A DNA stretch of 64,000 bases. It comes from Lachnospiraceae bacterium. Its GTDB lineage: Bacteria; Bacillota; Clostridia; Lachnospirales; Lachnospiraceae. The notes beneath the pieces were generated by a model. It was not told the DNA's origin. It worked only from the letters and a program-made list of their open reading frames with translations, and searched no databases. This document shows positions 8,648 through 18,363 of the stretch, in pieces (position 1 is the stretch's first letter; each line of letters begins with the position of its first letter). The stretch is taken from positions 1-64,000 of the forward strand of contig JAQXGF010000094.1 of NCBI GenBank assembly GCA_029006155.1, in the 5' to 3' direction. The translations under genes and the position numbers were made by a program.

Positions 8648-9496
8648 ATGCAGGCAGAGGTAATGCTGAAAAAAGTCATGGATTATCTGGGTGGACATCT
8701 TCCGGGAGTTGCGGAGCTGATCGTGAAGATCATCATCTGCGCCCTGATCTATGTGATCGGGAAGAAGCTGATCGCGAAGTTGGTGCGCATTGTGCGGGCG
8801 ATGCTGGATAAGAGCCATGTGTCACCGGGAGCGGCGACCTTTGTGGTATCCATGCTGAAAATCATTCTCTATCTGACGCTGATTCTGGGGATTGCGATGC
8901 AGTTCGGACTGAAAGAGTCGTCGGTGGCGGCACTGGTAGCATCCGGCGGCGTGGCGATCGGCCTTGCTTTGCAGGGCGGCCTGTCCAATCTCGCCGGTGG
9001 GTTTTTGATTCTTTTGTTTCAGCCGTTTCAGATCGGTGATTACATCATTACCCAGGGGCAGGAGGGGACGGTACAGAAGATCGAGATCCTCTATACGACG
9101 CTTCACACGATCGACAACCGCAAGGTCATCGTGCCAAACGGCAATCTGGCCAACAATGTGATCGTAAATGTGACGGCGGCAGACCGACGCAAGCTGGAGA
9201 TCACGGTCGGGATTTCCTATGACGATTCGATCCAGAAGGCAAAAGGAGTCCTGCAGCGGCTGCTTGCGGAGCATCCGCTGGTGCTGCACGATCAGGAGGC
9301 ACAGGTATTTGTCGCGGAATTAGGGGACAGCAGTGTCGTGATTGGCTTTCGCTGCTGGGTGAAGACGGATCAGTATTTTCCGGCTCTGTGGCAGCTGAAT
9401 GAGCAGATCAAAGAAGCGTTTGATGAGGCGGGCATCCATATCCCCTATCAGCAGATGGATGTACATATGAACGCAGACAAGCATTCTTCCCGTTGA
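8648..9496 (+). CDS. Small-conductance mechanosensitive channel (MscS family)
   Basis: SSVAALVASGGVAIGLALQGGLSNLAGGFLILLFQPFQIGDYI...VPNGNLANNVIVN. Confidence 0.93.
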   Translation: MQAEVMLKKVMDYLGGHLPGVAELIVKIIICALIYVIGKKLIAKLVRIVRAMLDKSHVSPGAATFVVSMLKIILYLTLILGIAMQFGLKESSVAALVASGGVAIGLALQGGLSNLAGGFLILLFQPFQIGDYIITQGQEGTVQKIEILYTTLHTIDNRKVIVPNGNLANNVIVNVTAADRRKLEITVGISYDDSIQKAKGVLQRLLAEHPLVLHDQEAQVFVAELGDSSVVIGFRCWVKTDQYFPALWQLNEQIKEAFDEAGIHIPYQQMDVHMNADKHSSR

Positions 9497-9520
9497 CAGA
9501 TCGCGAGACGACTGCGTTCA

Positions 9521-9632
9521 TGACATATCATAAGGAGGGGCCCGTTTGCGGGAAGATTCCTTATGATCTTACAAGTAACGAAGCTGGACCCCGCAGCAAG
9601 GCTGCAGGGATAGATTGCGAATGTCCGCTTTA
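9521..9632 (+). repeat. R1 repeat, copy D (module 2 with variant tail)
   Basis: tgacatatcataaggaggggcccgtttgcgggaagattccttatgatcttacaagtaacgaagc...attgcgaatgtccgctt. Confidence 0.8.
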
Positions 9633-9763
9633 CACAGGAGTAGAGAAAAATCAGGTGTGGGCTGCAGGCTGGAATGGCCTGCGGCCTTCTTTACAATTTG
9701 AAGAAAATCGGTATAATAGGGATAGCAATTCATAGTTCACCAGAAAGGAATTACTATTTATAT

Positions 9764-10819
9764 ATGAAGAAATGGAACATTGTCATCGCTGCGGCTGCCG
9801 TATCGGTACTGCTTGGCGGCTGTGCGATGGGCGGCGCGACCGGAGATAAGACCACGCAGGGCGTACAGGCGTTAGAGAGCGGGGATTATACGCAGGCGCA
9901 GCAGCTGTTTACGGAGGCGCTGCAAAATGGCGAGCAGGAGATGCTGGCATACCGGGGGCTCGGACTGTCCTGCATGGGACTCGCGCAGTACGAGGATGCG
10001 GAGCGTGCCTTTACTTCTGCGCTTTCGGCAGCCGACGATAAAATGCCGGAAAACAAGCTGGATCTGCGGCTGTATCTGGCTGCGGCGCAGTATCGCCTGG
10101 AAGAGTATGAAAAAGCAGTGGATACATGTACGACCCTGCTGGAGGAAGCATCCGATGGAAATGAAGATGCCTATTATCTGCGTGGAGCCAGTGAGCTGCA
10201 CGAGGGCAATACGGATGATGCCAAAAAAGATTTTGACCGTGCAGTAGCACTTGATCCGTCAGACTACGATCTGTATCTGAATATTTATGAGACGTACAGC
10301 CAGATGAACCTCTCCGGCGTTGGCGGGGATTATCTGCAGAGTGCCCTGAGTATCCAGGGAGAAGAGCTGGAGGATTATTACAATCGCGGACGTATTTACT
10401 ATTACCTGGAAAGCTACGATCAGGCCCAGAGTCAGCTGATTGTCCCGGTGGAGCAAAAATATGAGCCGGCTATGGATCTGATCGGCCGGGTGTACCTGGC
10501 GCAGGGAGATTATGCGCACGCGAAAGATATATACAGTCAGATGCAGACAGAATTCGGAGAAAGTGTGGGCAGCTATAACGGGCTGGCGCTCTGTGCGATT
10601 GCAGATGAGGACTATGACGGGGCCTTGTCCTACATCAGCCAGGGACTGGCACTCGACGGGAAGGAAGGCAAGCAGGATCTGTATTTCAATGAGATCGTAG
10701 CCTATGAAAAAAAGCTGGACTTTGCGACGGCAAAGACAAAGGCAGAGGCGTATGTTGCCAGCTATCCGGCAGATGAGGCGGGGCAGAAGGAATGGACCTT
10801 CCTGTCGACAAGAGAATAA
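9764..10819 (+). CDS. TPR-repeat lipoprotein
   Basis: MKKWNIVIAAAAVSVLLGGCAMGG lipobox followed by repeated TPR-type helices (ALESGDYTQAQQLFTEAL..., YYLRGASELHEGNTDDAKKDFDRAVALDPSD). Confidence 0.85.
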   Translation: MKKWNIVIAAAAVSVLLGGCAMGGATGDKTTQGVQALESGDYTQAQQLFTEALQNGEQEMLAYRGLGLSCMGLAQYEDAERAFTSALSAADDKMPENKLDLRLYLAAAQYRLEEYEKAVDTCTTLLEEASDGNEDAYYLRGASELHEGNTDDAKKDFDRAVALDPSDYDLYLNIYETYSQMNLSGVGGDYLQSALSIQGEELEDYYNRGRIYYYLESYDQAQSQLIVPVEQKYEPAMDLIGRVYLAQGDYAHAKDIYSQMQTEFGESVGSYNGLALCAIADEDYDGALSYISQGLALDGKEGKQDLYFNEIVAYEKKLDFATAKTKAEAYVASYPADEAGQKEWTFLSTRE

Positions 10820-10836
10820 AAAGTGAGGAAAAGAGT

Positions 10837-12072
10837 TTGATCGAATTAAACGAAATTCAGGAGCGGGTGCTGCTGCTCGGTGTACAGGAGGCAGACGGGG
10901 ATGACACGGAAGAGTCTGTCCGCGAGTTGGGAGAACTGGCGGCCACGGCAGGGGCGCAGGTGGCAGGCAGTGTGATCCAGCGGCGGGAGAGTATTCACCC
11001 TGGGACCTATCTTGGAAAAGGAAAGCTCGATGAGGTGCGTGCGCTTCTGTGGGAGACGGAAGCGACCGGCGTGATCTGCGACGATGAACTGAGCCCGGCT
11101 CAGCTGAATAATCTGCAGCAGGAGCTGGACTGCAAGGTCATGGACCGGACATTGCTCATTCTGGATATTTTTGCAAAGCATGCGACTTCCAGCGAGGGCA
11201 AGCTGCAGGTCGAGCTGGCGCAGCTGCGTTATCGTGCGGCCCGTCTGACCGGCCTTGGCAATTCCCTGTCACGTCTGGGAGGCGGTATCGGCACGCGCGG
11301 CCCAGGTGAGAAAAAGCTGGAGATGGACCGACGTCTGATCCGGACACGTATCAGCCGCCTGAAACAGGAGCTGGAAGAGGTCATCCGGCATCGGGACCTG
11401 ATCCGTGTGCAGAGGAAAAAATCGGAGCAGAAGATCGTGGCGCTCGTCGGCTACACGTCGGTCGGAAAATCGGCGCTGTTCAATGCGCTGACGAATGCCG
11501 GTGTGCTCGAGGATGCAAAGCTGTTCGCGACGCTCGATACGACGACGCGAGGCGTGAAGCTCTCCGGCAAGCAGGAGATCCTTTTGACCGATACGGTCGG
11601 CTTTATCCGGAAGCTGCCGCATCACCTCGTGGAGGCATTCAAAAGTACACTGGAAGAAGCCTGCTGTGCGGATATCCTGATTCATGTCGTAGATGCATCC
11701 AGCCCACAGATGGAGATTCAGATGGGCGTCGTCTACGAGACTTTACAGGAGCTCGGCGCAGGCGATAAGCCGGTCATTACGGTGTTCAATAAGCAGGATC
11801 TGCTGACGGAAAAGCGTACCTGCCGGGATCATCATGCGGAAGTATGTATTCCGGCATCGGCAAAGCTGGGTGAGGGACTGGACGACATCCGGCACGCGAT
11901 CGAGGAGATTCTGCGTGAGCAGAAGATCTATATCGAGCGCTTATATCCGTACGAGAAGGCGGGCCTGATCCAGCTGATCCGGAAAAAAGGAGAGCTGCTG
12001 ACCGAAGAATACCGGGCGGACGGCATTTACGTACAGGCGTATGTATCAAAGGAAATTTATATGAAGATCTGA
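10837..12072 (+). CDS. hflX: GTPase HflX (probable TTG start)
   Basis: GTYLGKGKLDEVR...CDDELSPAQLNNLQ...GGIGTRGPGEKKLEMDRRLI...GYTSVGKSALFNALT...DTVGFIRKLPHHLVEAFKSTLEE. Confidence 0.95.
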   Translation: MIELNEIQERVLLLGVQEADGDDTEESVRELGELAATAGAQVAGSVIQRRESIHPGTYLGKGKLDEVRALLWETEATGVICDDELSPAQLNNLQQELDCKVMDRTLLILDIFAKHATSSEGKLQVELAQLRYRAARLTGLGNSLSRLGGGIGTRGPGEKKLEMDRRLIRTRISRLKQELEEVIRHRDLIRVQRKKSEQKIVALVGYTSVGKSALFNALTNAGVLEDAKLFATLDTTTRGVKLSGKQEILLTDTVGFIRKLPHHLVEAFKSTLEEACCADILIHVVDASSPQMEIQMGVVYETLQELGAGDKPVITVFNKQDLLTEKRTCRDHHAEVCIPASAKLGEGLDDIRHAIEEILREQKIYIERLYPYEKAGLIQLIRKKGELLTEEYRADGIYVQAYVSKEIYMKI

Positions 12073-12136
12073 CCTGAATGAGCATGCTCACTGGAATATT
12101 TTTGCGTGAAAGATTTTTAGACATGGCATGGACGGA

Positions 12137-12166
12137 TGGAGCGTATGGCGAATATCCGCTTTGACT
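12137..12166 (+). repeat. R1-derived 3' terminal fragment, copy E
   Basis: ggagcgtatggcgaatatccgctttgac, 16 nt before the cls ATG. Confidence 0.5.
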
Positions 12167-12181
12167 GGTCAGGGGGAGAAG

Positions 12182-13813
12182 ATGAAAAACCATTTTCAAA
12201 ATGTGGATCTGCGTGATATCCGCGACCTGAAGGACGCATCCATCAACAAGGGAAAACGCGGAATCAAGCATATCGTATTCGGACGGACCGGACTGCTGCT
12301 CGGGTTCATTCTGCTGCAGGTGTTGCTGTTGTTTGTCGGACTGAACGTGCTGGCAAAGTATGTATATGTATTTTTTGGCAGCTATCTGGCATTCGGGCTT
12401 GTGATTTTGCTCATCATCCTGAACCGCACGGAGAATCCGACGTTTCAGCTGGCATGGGCTTCGCTTGTGCTGCTCTTCCCGGTCGTTGGCGGGCTGATGT
12501 ATCTGTATTGTGAGCTTCAGCCCGGAACGGCGCTGCTCTCCGCACGTATTGCGGAGCTTGATAAAGAGACGGCGAGCATGCTCACACAGGAGCCGGAGGT
12601 GCTCACGGAGCTTGGCACGAAAGATTACCGGATGGCACAGCTGGCCAATTATGTCCGAAAGAACGGCTATCCGACTTATCGGAATACAGAAGTAAACTAT
12701 TTTCCGGGTGGAGAATCCTTTTTTGAGGAATTGCTGTTGCAGCTTCAAAAGGCGCAGAAGTTTATCTTCCTGGAATATTTTATTATCGCAGAAGGGATGA
12801 TGTGGGATCAGGTGCTGCAGATCCTGAAACAAAAAGTAGAGGAAGGCGTTGAGGTACGCGTACTCTACGACGGTACGAATGAGCTGTTTAACCTCTCCTA
12901 CCAGTATCCGAACTATCTGTGTGGGATGGGGATTCGCTGCAAGGTGTTCTCGCCGGTATATCCGATATTTTCGACACATTACAATAACCGGGATCACCGC
13001 AAGATCGTCGTGATCGATGGAAAGGTGGCATTCACCGGAGGCATCAATCTTGCAGATGAGTATATCAATGTAAAGGAACGTTTCGGACACTGGAAGGACG
13101 CAGGACTGATGCTCACCGGTGAAGCGGTCCGGACGTTTACCGTCATGTTTCTGAAAATGTGGGATCTGACCGAAAAGACGGAGAATATGGCATTGTATCT
13201 GAAGCCGGATCTGCAGCCCGCACCGGAGGACCATGCGGTACAGCCTTATCAGGAAGCAAATGCGGAGGGATTTGTCCTCCCCTATGGGGAGAATCCGTTT
13301 GCACCGGATCGCACAGCGGAACGGGTTTATCTGGAAATCCTGAACTGCGCGACCAGGTATGTGCACATCATGACACCGTATCTGGTGCCGGATCAGGAGC
13401 TTTTGCAGGCTTTATGCTATGCAGCAAAGCGTGGTGTGGATGTGAAGCTGATCCTGCCGCATATCCCGGATAAAAAGTATGCATTTGCACTGGCGCACTC
13501 CTATTATAAGCGCCTGATGAAGGCTGGTGTGCGGATCTATGAGTATACGCCGGGATTTGTCCATGCGAAGGTGTTTGTGAGTGATGATATCCGCGCAGTT
13601 GTCGGTGCGATCAATCTTGACTTCCGAAGCCTCTATCTGCATTTTGAGTGTGCGGCACTTTTGTATGGGATGCCGGAGATTCAGGCGATCGAGGACGACA
13701 TCCGTTCGACACTCCCGAAGTGTCAGCTTGTGACACCATTCGACGTGCGTCATGATAAATGGACGCGCAGGGTCGTCGGGCAGCTGATGCGGCTTGTGGC
13801 ACCGCTGATATGA
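12182..13813 (+). CDS. cls: Cardiolipin synthase (two-PLD)
   Basis: HYNNRDHRKIVVIDGKVAFTGGINLADEY and FVHAKVFVSDDIRAVVGAINLDFRSLYLHFE HKD motifs, N-terminal TM segments. Confidence 0.93.
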   Translation: MKNHFQNVDLRDIRDLKDASINKGKRGIKHIVFGRTGLLLGFILLQVLLLFVGLNVLAKYVYVFFGSYLAFGLVILLIILNRTENPTFQLAWASLVLLFPVVGGLMYLYCELQPGTALLSARIAELDKETASMLTQEPEVLTELGTKDYRMAQLANYVRKNGYPTYRNTEVNYFPGGESFFEELLLQLQKAQKFIFLEYFIIAEGMMWDQVLQILKQKVEEGVEVRVLYDGTNELFNLSYQYPNYLCGMGIRCKVFSPVYPIFSTHYNNRDHRKIVVIDGKVAFTGGINLADEYINVKERFGHWKDAGLMLTGEAVRTFTVMFLKMWDLTEKTENMALYLKPDLQPAPEDHAVQPYQEANAEGFVLPYGENPFAPDRTAERVYLEILNCATRYVHIMTPYLVPDQELLQALCYAAKRGVDVKLILPHIPDKKYAFALAHSYYKRLMKAGVRIYEYTPGFVHAKVFVSDDIRAVVGAINLDFRSLYLHFECAALLYGMPEIQAIEDDIRSTLPKCQLVTPFDVRHDKWTRRVVGQLMRLVAPLI

Positions 13814-13895
13814 TACAAGGGTCAAAAGGTCATGCGTTTCATGCTTGCATGACATCATGATTTATTGACCCGCAAAATACCGTTTGCCCCAACAT
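13811..13895 (+). repeat. R2 palindromic repeat, copy a (short form)
   Basis: tgatacaagggtcaaaaggtcatgcgtttcatgcttgcatgacatcatgatttattgacccgcaaaataccgtttgccccaacatc; GGGTCAA..TTGACCC arms; its first 3 nt are the cls stop. Confidence 0.85.
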
Positions 13896-13926
13896 CTTGC
13901 TATAGAAATATAATGGAGACAGATTT

Positions 13927-15537
13927 ATGTGGAAAGACCGAATAGAACAGACCGAAGCACTGCGCCGCAGCCATTACTTGGGCGGCGGACAGGCACGGAT
14001 TGACAAACAACATGCGAAGGGAAAGCTGACAGCGCTGGAACGGATTCAATATTTGCTGGATGAAGGGTCGTTTCATCCGACCGGAAGTCTCCACGCGACG
14101 CGGGAGGACAGTGCATCCCTTCTGAAAGAAACATTTCTTGGAGACGGCGTCATTACCGGATGGGGAACGATCCATGGCAGAAAGGTGTGTGTGGCATCCG
14201 AAGATTTCACGGTGATTGGCGGGACGCTCGGAGAGGTGCATGCCGAGAAAATCTGTCGGATTCAGGATCTGGCCTATGATATGCGCGTACCGATGATTCT
14301 GCTCAACGACAGCGGTGGAGCCAGGATCGAGGAGGGGATCCTTTCCTTAAGTGGCTATGGCGGTATTTTTCAGCGTCATGTAAAGGCGTCGGGTGTGATT
14401 CCGCAGATCGCGGCGATCTTGGGACCTTGTTCCGGCGGTGCGAGCTATTCCCCGGCGCTCTGCGACTTTGTCTTTATGGTAAAGGATCTGAGCAAGATGT
14501 GCCTGACCGGGCCGGCGGTGGTCGAGTCGGTGCTCGGCATTAAGACGACGCTGGATGAGCTTGGCGGGAGTGAGGTGCACGGAAAAAAGAGCGGGGTGGC
14601 ACACGTCGTGTGTGAGGATGAAAAGTCCTGCCTCGATGAGATCCGCACGCTTCTGACGTATCTTCCGCAGAACTGCAGCAAAGAGGCAAAGGCAGAGCTG
14701 GATGCCTTACATCAGACACCGAAGGAAACCAATGGATGGCTGGCCGGGATCTTTCATCGCGCGGAGCCGACAAGAGTTCCGGTGCGTTTTGAGGAACTCG
14801 TGCCGGATAATTCCAGACGTGCTTACGATGTGCACGCCGTGATTGACAATCTGCTGCTCAACGACAGCTTTTATGAGATTTTCCGGGAGTTTGCGCCGAA
14901 TGCGGTCGTCGGATTTGGTGTGCTGGATCATCGGGTGATCGGAATCGTCGCGAATCAGCCGATGTATCTGGGCGGAGCGATTGATTATGATGCGGCTGAT
15001 AAGATGGCGCGGTTCATCCGTTTTTGCGACTGCTTCCGCATTCCGCTTCTGACGCTTGTAGATGTCCCGGCCTTTTTTCCGGGGCCACAGCAGGAGCAGA
15101 ATGGAATCATCCGGCATGGGGCGAAGATCCTCTATGCATTTTCTGAGGCCACGGTGCCGAAGGTGACGTTGATTATGCGAAAGGCTTACGGAGGCGCGTT
15201 TATCGCGATGAACTGTAAGATGATGAGCGCGGATGTGGTCTATGCGTGGCCGATCGCGGAGATCGCCGTGATGGGAGCCGAGGGTGCGGTGCGGATCATC
15301 GACCGACATCGGATCGAGCAGGCAGAAGATCCGCAAAAGGAATATGAAGCATGCAAGCAGGCGTATGAGGAGCAGTTTTCGAATCCGTTTATCGCGGCGC
15401 GCAAAGGCTATGTGGATGAGGTGATCCTCCCGGAGGAGACGACGGCGCGCCTGACGGAGACGTTTCGCTTCCTTGCGGATAAGTACGCGGAGGAGATGCC
15501 TTCTGCGGTGCGCAAACATGGAAATATGCCGTTATAG
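13927..15537 (+). CDS. Acyl-CoA carboxylase/decarboxylase carboxyltransferase subunit (MmdA/PccB family)
   Basis: ILLNDSGGARIEEGILSLSGYGGIF...PCSGGASYSPALCDFVFMV...LVDVPAFFPGPQQEQNGIIRHGAKILYAFSEATVPKVTLIMRKAYGGAFIAMNCKMMSAD. Confidence 0.9.
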   Translation: MWKDRIEQTEALRRSHYLGGGQARIDKQHAKGKLTALERIQYLLDEGSFHPTGSLHATREDSASLLKETFLGDGVITGWGTIHGRKVCVASEDFTVIGGTLGEVHAEKICRIQDLAYDMRVPMILLNDSGGARIEEGILSLSGYGGIFQRHVKASGVIPQIAAILGPCSGGASYSPALCDFVFMVKDLSKMCLTGPAVVESVLGIKTTLDELGGSEVHGKKSGVAHVVCEDEKSCLDEIRTLLTYLPQNCSKEAKAELDALHQTPKETNGWLAGIFHRAEPTRVPVRFEELVPDNSRRAYDVHAVIDNLLLNDSFYEIFREFAPNAVVGFGVLDHRVIGIVANQPMYLGGAIDYDAADKMARFIRFCDCFRIPLLTLVDVPAFFPGPQQEQNGIIRHGAKILYAFSEATVPKVTLIMRKAYGGAFIAMNCKMMSADVVYAWPIAEIAVMGAEGAVRIIDRHRIEQAEDPQKEYEACKQAYEEQFSNPFIAARKGYVDEVILPEETTARLTETFRFLADKYAEEMPSAVRKHGNMPL

Positions 15538-15610
15538 CAGTACACAATCATAACCGAAAACCGCTAAGTGGACGAACACGTTCTGCTTGGCCTTTGTACA
15601 GGAGAAACAG

Positions 15611-17038
15611 ATGATATTTTCAACCTACCAATTTATTTTTCTTTTCTTACCGGTGACTTTTTGCGGATATTTTCTGCTGAACCGGTTCCGCTATTATTCG
15701 ATTGCAAAGATCTGGCTTGTGCTTGCATCGCTGTATTTTTACGGGCAGGGCAGCCCGGATTTCTTTCCGTTCTTCCTTGGAAGCGTCGTCGGCAACTATA
15801 TTGTCGGCACGAGCCTCGTCCGTATGGATGGCGAGCAGAAGACGCAGCGCAAACTGTTGCTGCTGATCGGCATTCTGGCAAATGTCGGACTGCTTGGCTA
15901 TTACAAATACACCGATTTCTTTATTGAGAACTGGAACTTTTTAAGCGGCAGCGATTATGCTTTAAAGCACATCGTCCTGCCGATCGGTATTTCCTTCTTC
16001 ACCTTCCAGCTGATCGCATTTCTGGTGGATTCGTACCGCGGGGAGACGAAGGAATATGACATGATCAACTATCTGCTGTTCATCACCTTCTTCCCGCAGC
16101 TGATCGTCGGACCGATCATCCATCACGCCGAGGTCGTTCCGCAGTTTGAGGATGAGGGGAATCTGAAGCTGAATCCGGAACATGTGGCAGCCGGACTGTT
16201 TCTCTTTTCGATCGGCTGTGCGAAGAAGATCCTGCTGGCAGACCCGCTGACGACGGACGCGCAGGCATTTTTCGGCAATATTACCGATTCCCTGCCGATG
16301 ATCGGCTCATGGTTCCATTCGATTGAGTACACGGTGTCGTATTATTTCGACCTTTCCGGCTATGCGGATATGGCAATCGGACTGGGAATGATGTTCAACA
16401 TCGTGATTCCGCACAACTTTGATTCACCGTACAAGGCACGGAACTTCCAGGACTACTGGAGACGGTGGCATATGACGCTGTCCCGCTTCCTGAGCAACTA
16501 TATTTTCCGCTCGGTCTATAAAAAGGGAACGAAATGGCGCAACTACTATGTGGCGACGCTGGCGACCTTCTTCGTATCCGGCTTCTGGCACGGCGCAGGC
16601 TGGACCTTTGTCGTATGGGGACTGGTCAATGGCTTCTTCGTCTGCACGGCGAGCTGGATGAAGCGGAAAGGGAAACGTTTTCCGACCCCGCTGGCGTATC
16701 TTCTGACTGCACTTGGTGTCGTGGCGGCACGCGTGCTGTTTGTCGCGAATACCTTTACCGATGCATGGAACGTTTATCGCGGAATGTTGAATGTTTCTTC
16801 CCTGGAGCACAGTGTGTACGGTGTACTCCGGCAGGGCTGGGGATTTGTAAAGGCAAATGGGAGATGTACGGTACTGCTGCTCATCGGCCTGTTCATCTGC
16901 TGGTTCCTTCCGAACTCCAAGACCATGCAGGAAAAATTCCGTCCGACCTGGAAGACCGCCCTTTACGCTGCGATCCTCCTCATCGCCTGCATCACACAGA
17001 TGAACCAGGTAGTACAGTTTTTATACTTTCAATTTTGA
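15611..17038 (+). CDS. MBOAT-family O-acyltransferase (AlgI/DltB-like)
   Basis: MIFSTYQFIFLFLPVTFCGYFLL...FPQLIVGPIIHHAEVVPQF...YADMAIGLGMMFNIVIPHNFDSPYKARNFQDYWRRWHMTLSRFL...SGFWHGAGWTFVVWG. Confidence 0.93.
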   Translation: MIFSTYQFIFLFLPVTFCGYFLLNRFRYYSIAKIWLVLASLYFYGQGSPDFFPFFLGSVVGNYIVGTSLVRMDGEQKTQRKLLLLIGILANVGLLGYYKYTDFFIENWNFLSGSDYALKHIVLPIGISFFTFQLIAFLVDSYRGETKEYDMINYLLFITFFPQLIVGPIIHHAEVVPQFEDEGNLKLNPEHVAAGLFLFSIGCAKKILLADPLTTDAQAFFGNITDSLPMIGSWFHSIEYTVSYYFDLSGYADMAIGLGMMFNIVIPHNFDSPYKARNFQDYWRRWHMTLSRFLSNYIFRSVYKKGTKWRNYYVATLATFFVSGFWHGAGWTFVVWGLVNGFFVCTASWMKRKGKRFPTPLAYLLTALGVVAARVLFVANTFTDAWNVYRGMLNVSSLEHSVYGVLRQGWGFVKANGRCTVLLLIGLFICWFLPNSKTMQEKFRPTWKTALYAAILLIACITQMNQVVQFLYFQF

Positions 17039-17045
17039 TCACCAG

Positions 17046-17116
17046 TTTCGAGCGGCAGAAAAGTGCCAGGATGGCGAAGAGCCCTGCAAGGGCGGTCTGT
17101 GGATTAACGCTCGAAA
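17046..17116. repeat. Structured intergenic inverted repeat
   Basis: TTTCGAGCG...AGCCCTGCaaGGGC...CGCTCGAAA. Confidence 0.55.
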
Positions 17117-17133
17117 CGTCCGCATTATAATGA

Positions 17134-18288
17134 ATGGAGAACACAATGAAAAAAGGCAAACAATGGCTGATCCTCTTTTTTGCAGTCGTCGCAGTCGGTA
17201 CGGCCGCTTTCATGGCGGTCAACTACACGATCGATCCGACCGGATATTTTTCCGTAGAGCGCGGAGCCGGAGAAGTCGATGCAAACGGCTATACCCGTGC
17301 TGCGAAAAGTAAATATATTAAGAAGCATAAGGATGAATACAATGCAGTCGTGCTCGGCGGATCGAAATCCGGTGTCCTGAGCACGGAGCTGCTCTCGGAA
17401 TACACCGGGAAAAATTATTATAATTTCTATTTTGCATATGGATGCTTTTCCGACTTTCTCACATATGCGCGCTACCTGATCGAGACTGCGGATATCGATG
17501 AGATCACCCTTCATCTGAGCAGCATCGAAGTGCAGCAGTATGACCGCTCCTCCACGAATGAGATTTATGAGGTGCCGGCGGTCGTGGATGGCAATGCCAT
17601 CGATCTGCTGCTTGAGAATCTGAACTATCTGTGCCGGAACATTAATTCTACCGTTTCCTATGCGATGGAAGGCAAAGAAAATCTGGAGAAGGGCATGGAT
17701 AACCTGAGCACAGGAGAGCGGAATTACAGCTATCCGTACAGTCTGATGGATGAGGACGCGGATGCGTATGTCGACAAATATGTCCTGCCGCGTTATACGA
17801 AGAGTCTGAAGAACCTATTTGATGGCAAGGATCCGAGTGCCCCGGCGATCAATGACAACATCGCGGCGATGAAACAGATCAAGGAGCTCTGCGAGGAAAA
17901 CGGTGTGACTTTGAAGGTGGTGATCGGACCGACCTTCCTTGCGGAGATGTATAAGTTCGAAGGGCAGGAGTACTACAATTACCTGCGCGAGCTGGTGCAG
18001 ATCACCGATATCTGGGATTTCTCCGGATTTCTTTTGGAGAACCGGAATCCGTACAATTTTGTGAATGAAGGCCATTATAAAAATGTGGTCGCAGATCTCA
18101 TGGTCAATATCATGTATGGCAAGACCGAGCGGGACGGCTTTGGCATCCTGCTGACGAAGGACAACATCGAGGACTACCTTGCGAAGCGTCAGGCAGACTA
18201 TGAAGAGCTAAAGCAGGAGTATGAGGCGACCGGAAACGTGGCACTCGAGACAGCGGATAATGCGAGCTACATTTCATCCGCAAAGTAG
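17134..18288 (+). CDS. Membrane-anchored protein partner of the MBOAT transferase (DltD/AlgX-like SGNH role inferred)
   Basis: N-terminal TM segment (MKKGKQWLILFFAVVAVGTAAFMAVNYTIDPTGYF), VVLGGSKSGVLSTELL (GGSxS-type block), immediately downstream of the MBOAT gene. Confidence 0.6.
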   Translation: MENTMKKGKQWLILFFAVVAVGTAAFMAVNYTIDPTGYFSVERGAGEVDANGYTRAAKSKYIKKHKDEYNAVVLGGSKSGVLSTELLSEYTGKNYYNFYFAYGCFSDFLTYARYLIETADIDEITLHLSSIEVQQYDRSSTNEIYEVPAVVDGNAIDLLLENLNYLCRNINSTVSYAMEGKENLEKGMDNLSTGERNYSYPYSLMDEDADAYVDKYVLPRYTKSLKNLFDGKDPSAPAINDNIAAMKQIKELCEENGVTLKVVIGPTFLAEMYKFEGQEYYNYLRELVQITDIWDFSGFLLENRNPYNFVNEGHYKNVVADLMVNIMYGKTERDGFGILLTKDNIEDYLAKRQADYEELKQEYEATGNVALETADNASYISSAK

Positions 18289-18299
18289 GACTTAACTGA

Positions 18300-18343
18300 A
18301 AAAAATACGTCGGAAATCCTGTTGCGGTTTCCGACGTATTTTT
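18300..18343. terminator. Bidirectional intrinsic terminator
   Basis: AAAAATACGTCGGAAA tcctgttgcgg TTTCCGACGTATTTTTA between convergent genes. Confidence 0.85.
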
Positions 18344-18363
18344 ATGCCTGATAAGCGAATCTT

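Noticed and set aside
11786-13366. 526-aa minus-strand ORF
   Set aside because: Antisense to hflX and cls, low-complexity composition rich in H/R/Q, no domain motif
13412-13858. Antisense ORFs beginning ...CKHETHDLLTLVS (also 55103-55387, 59832-60026)
   Set aside because: The shared peptide is the translated R2 repeat; the rest is antisense to real genes
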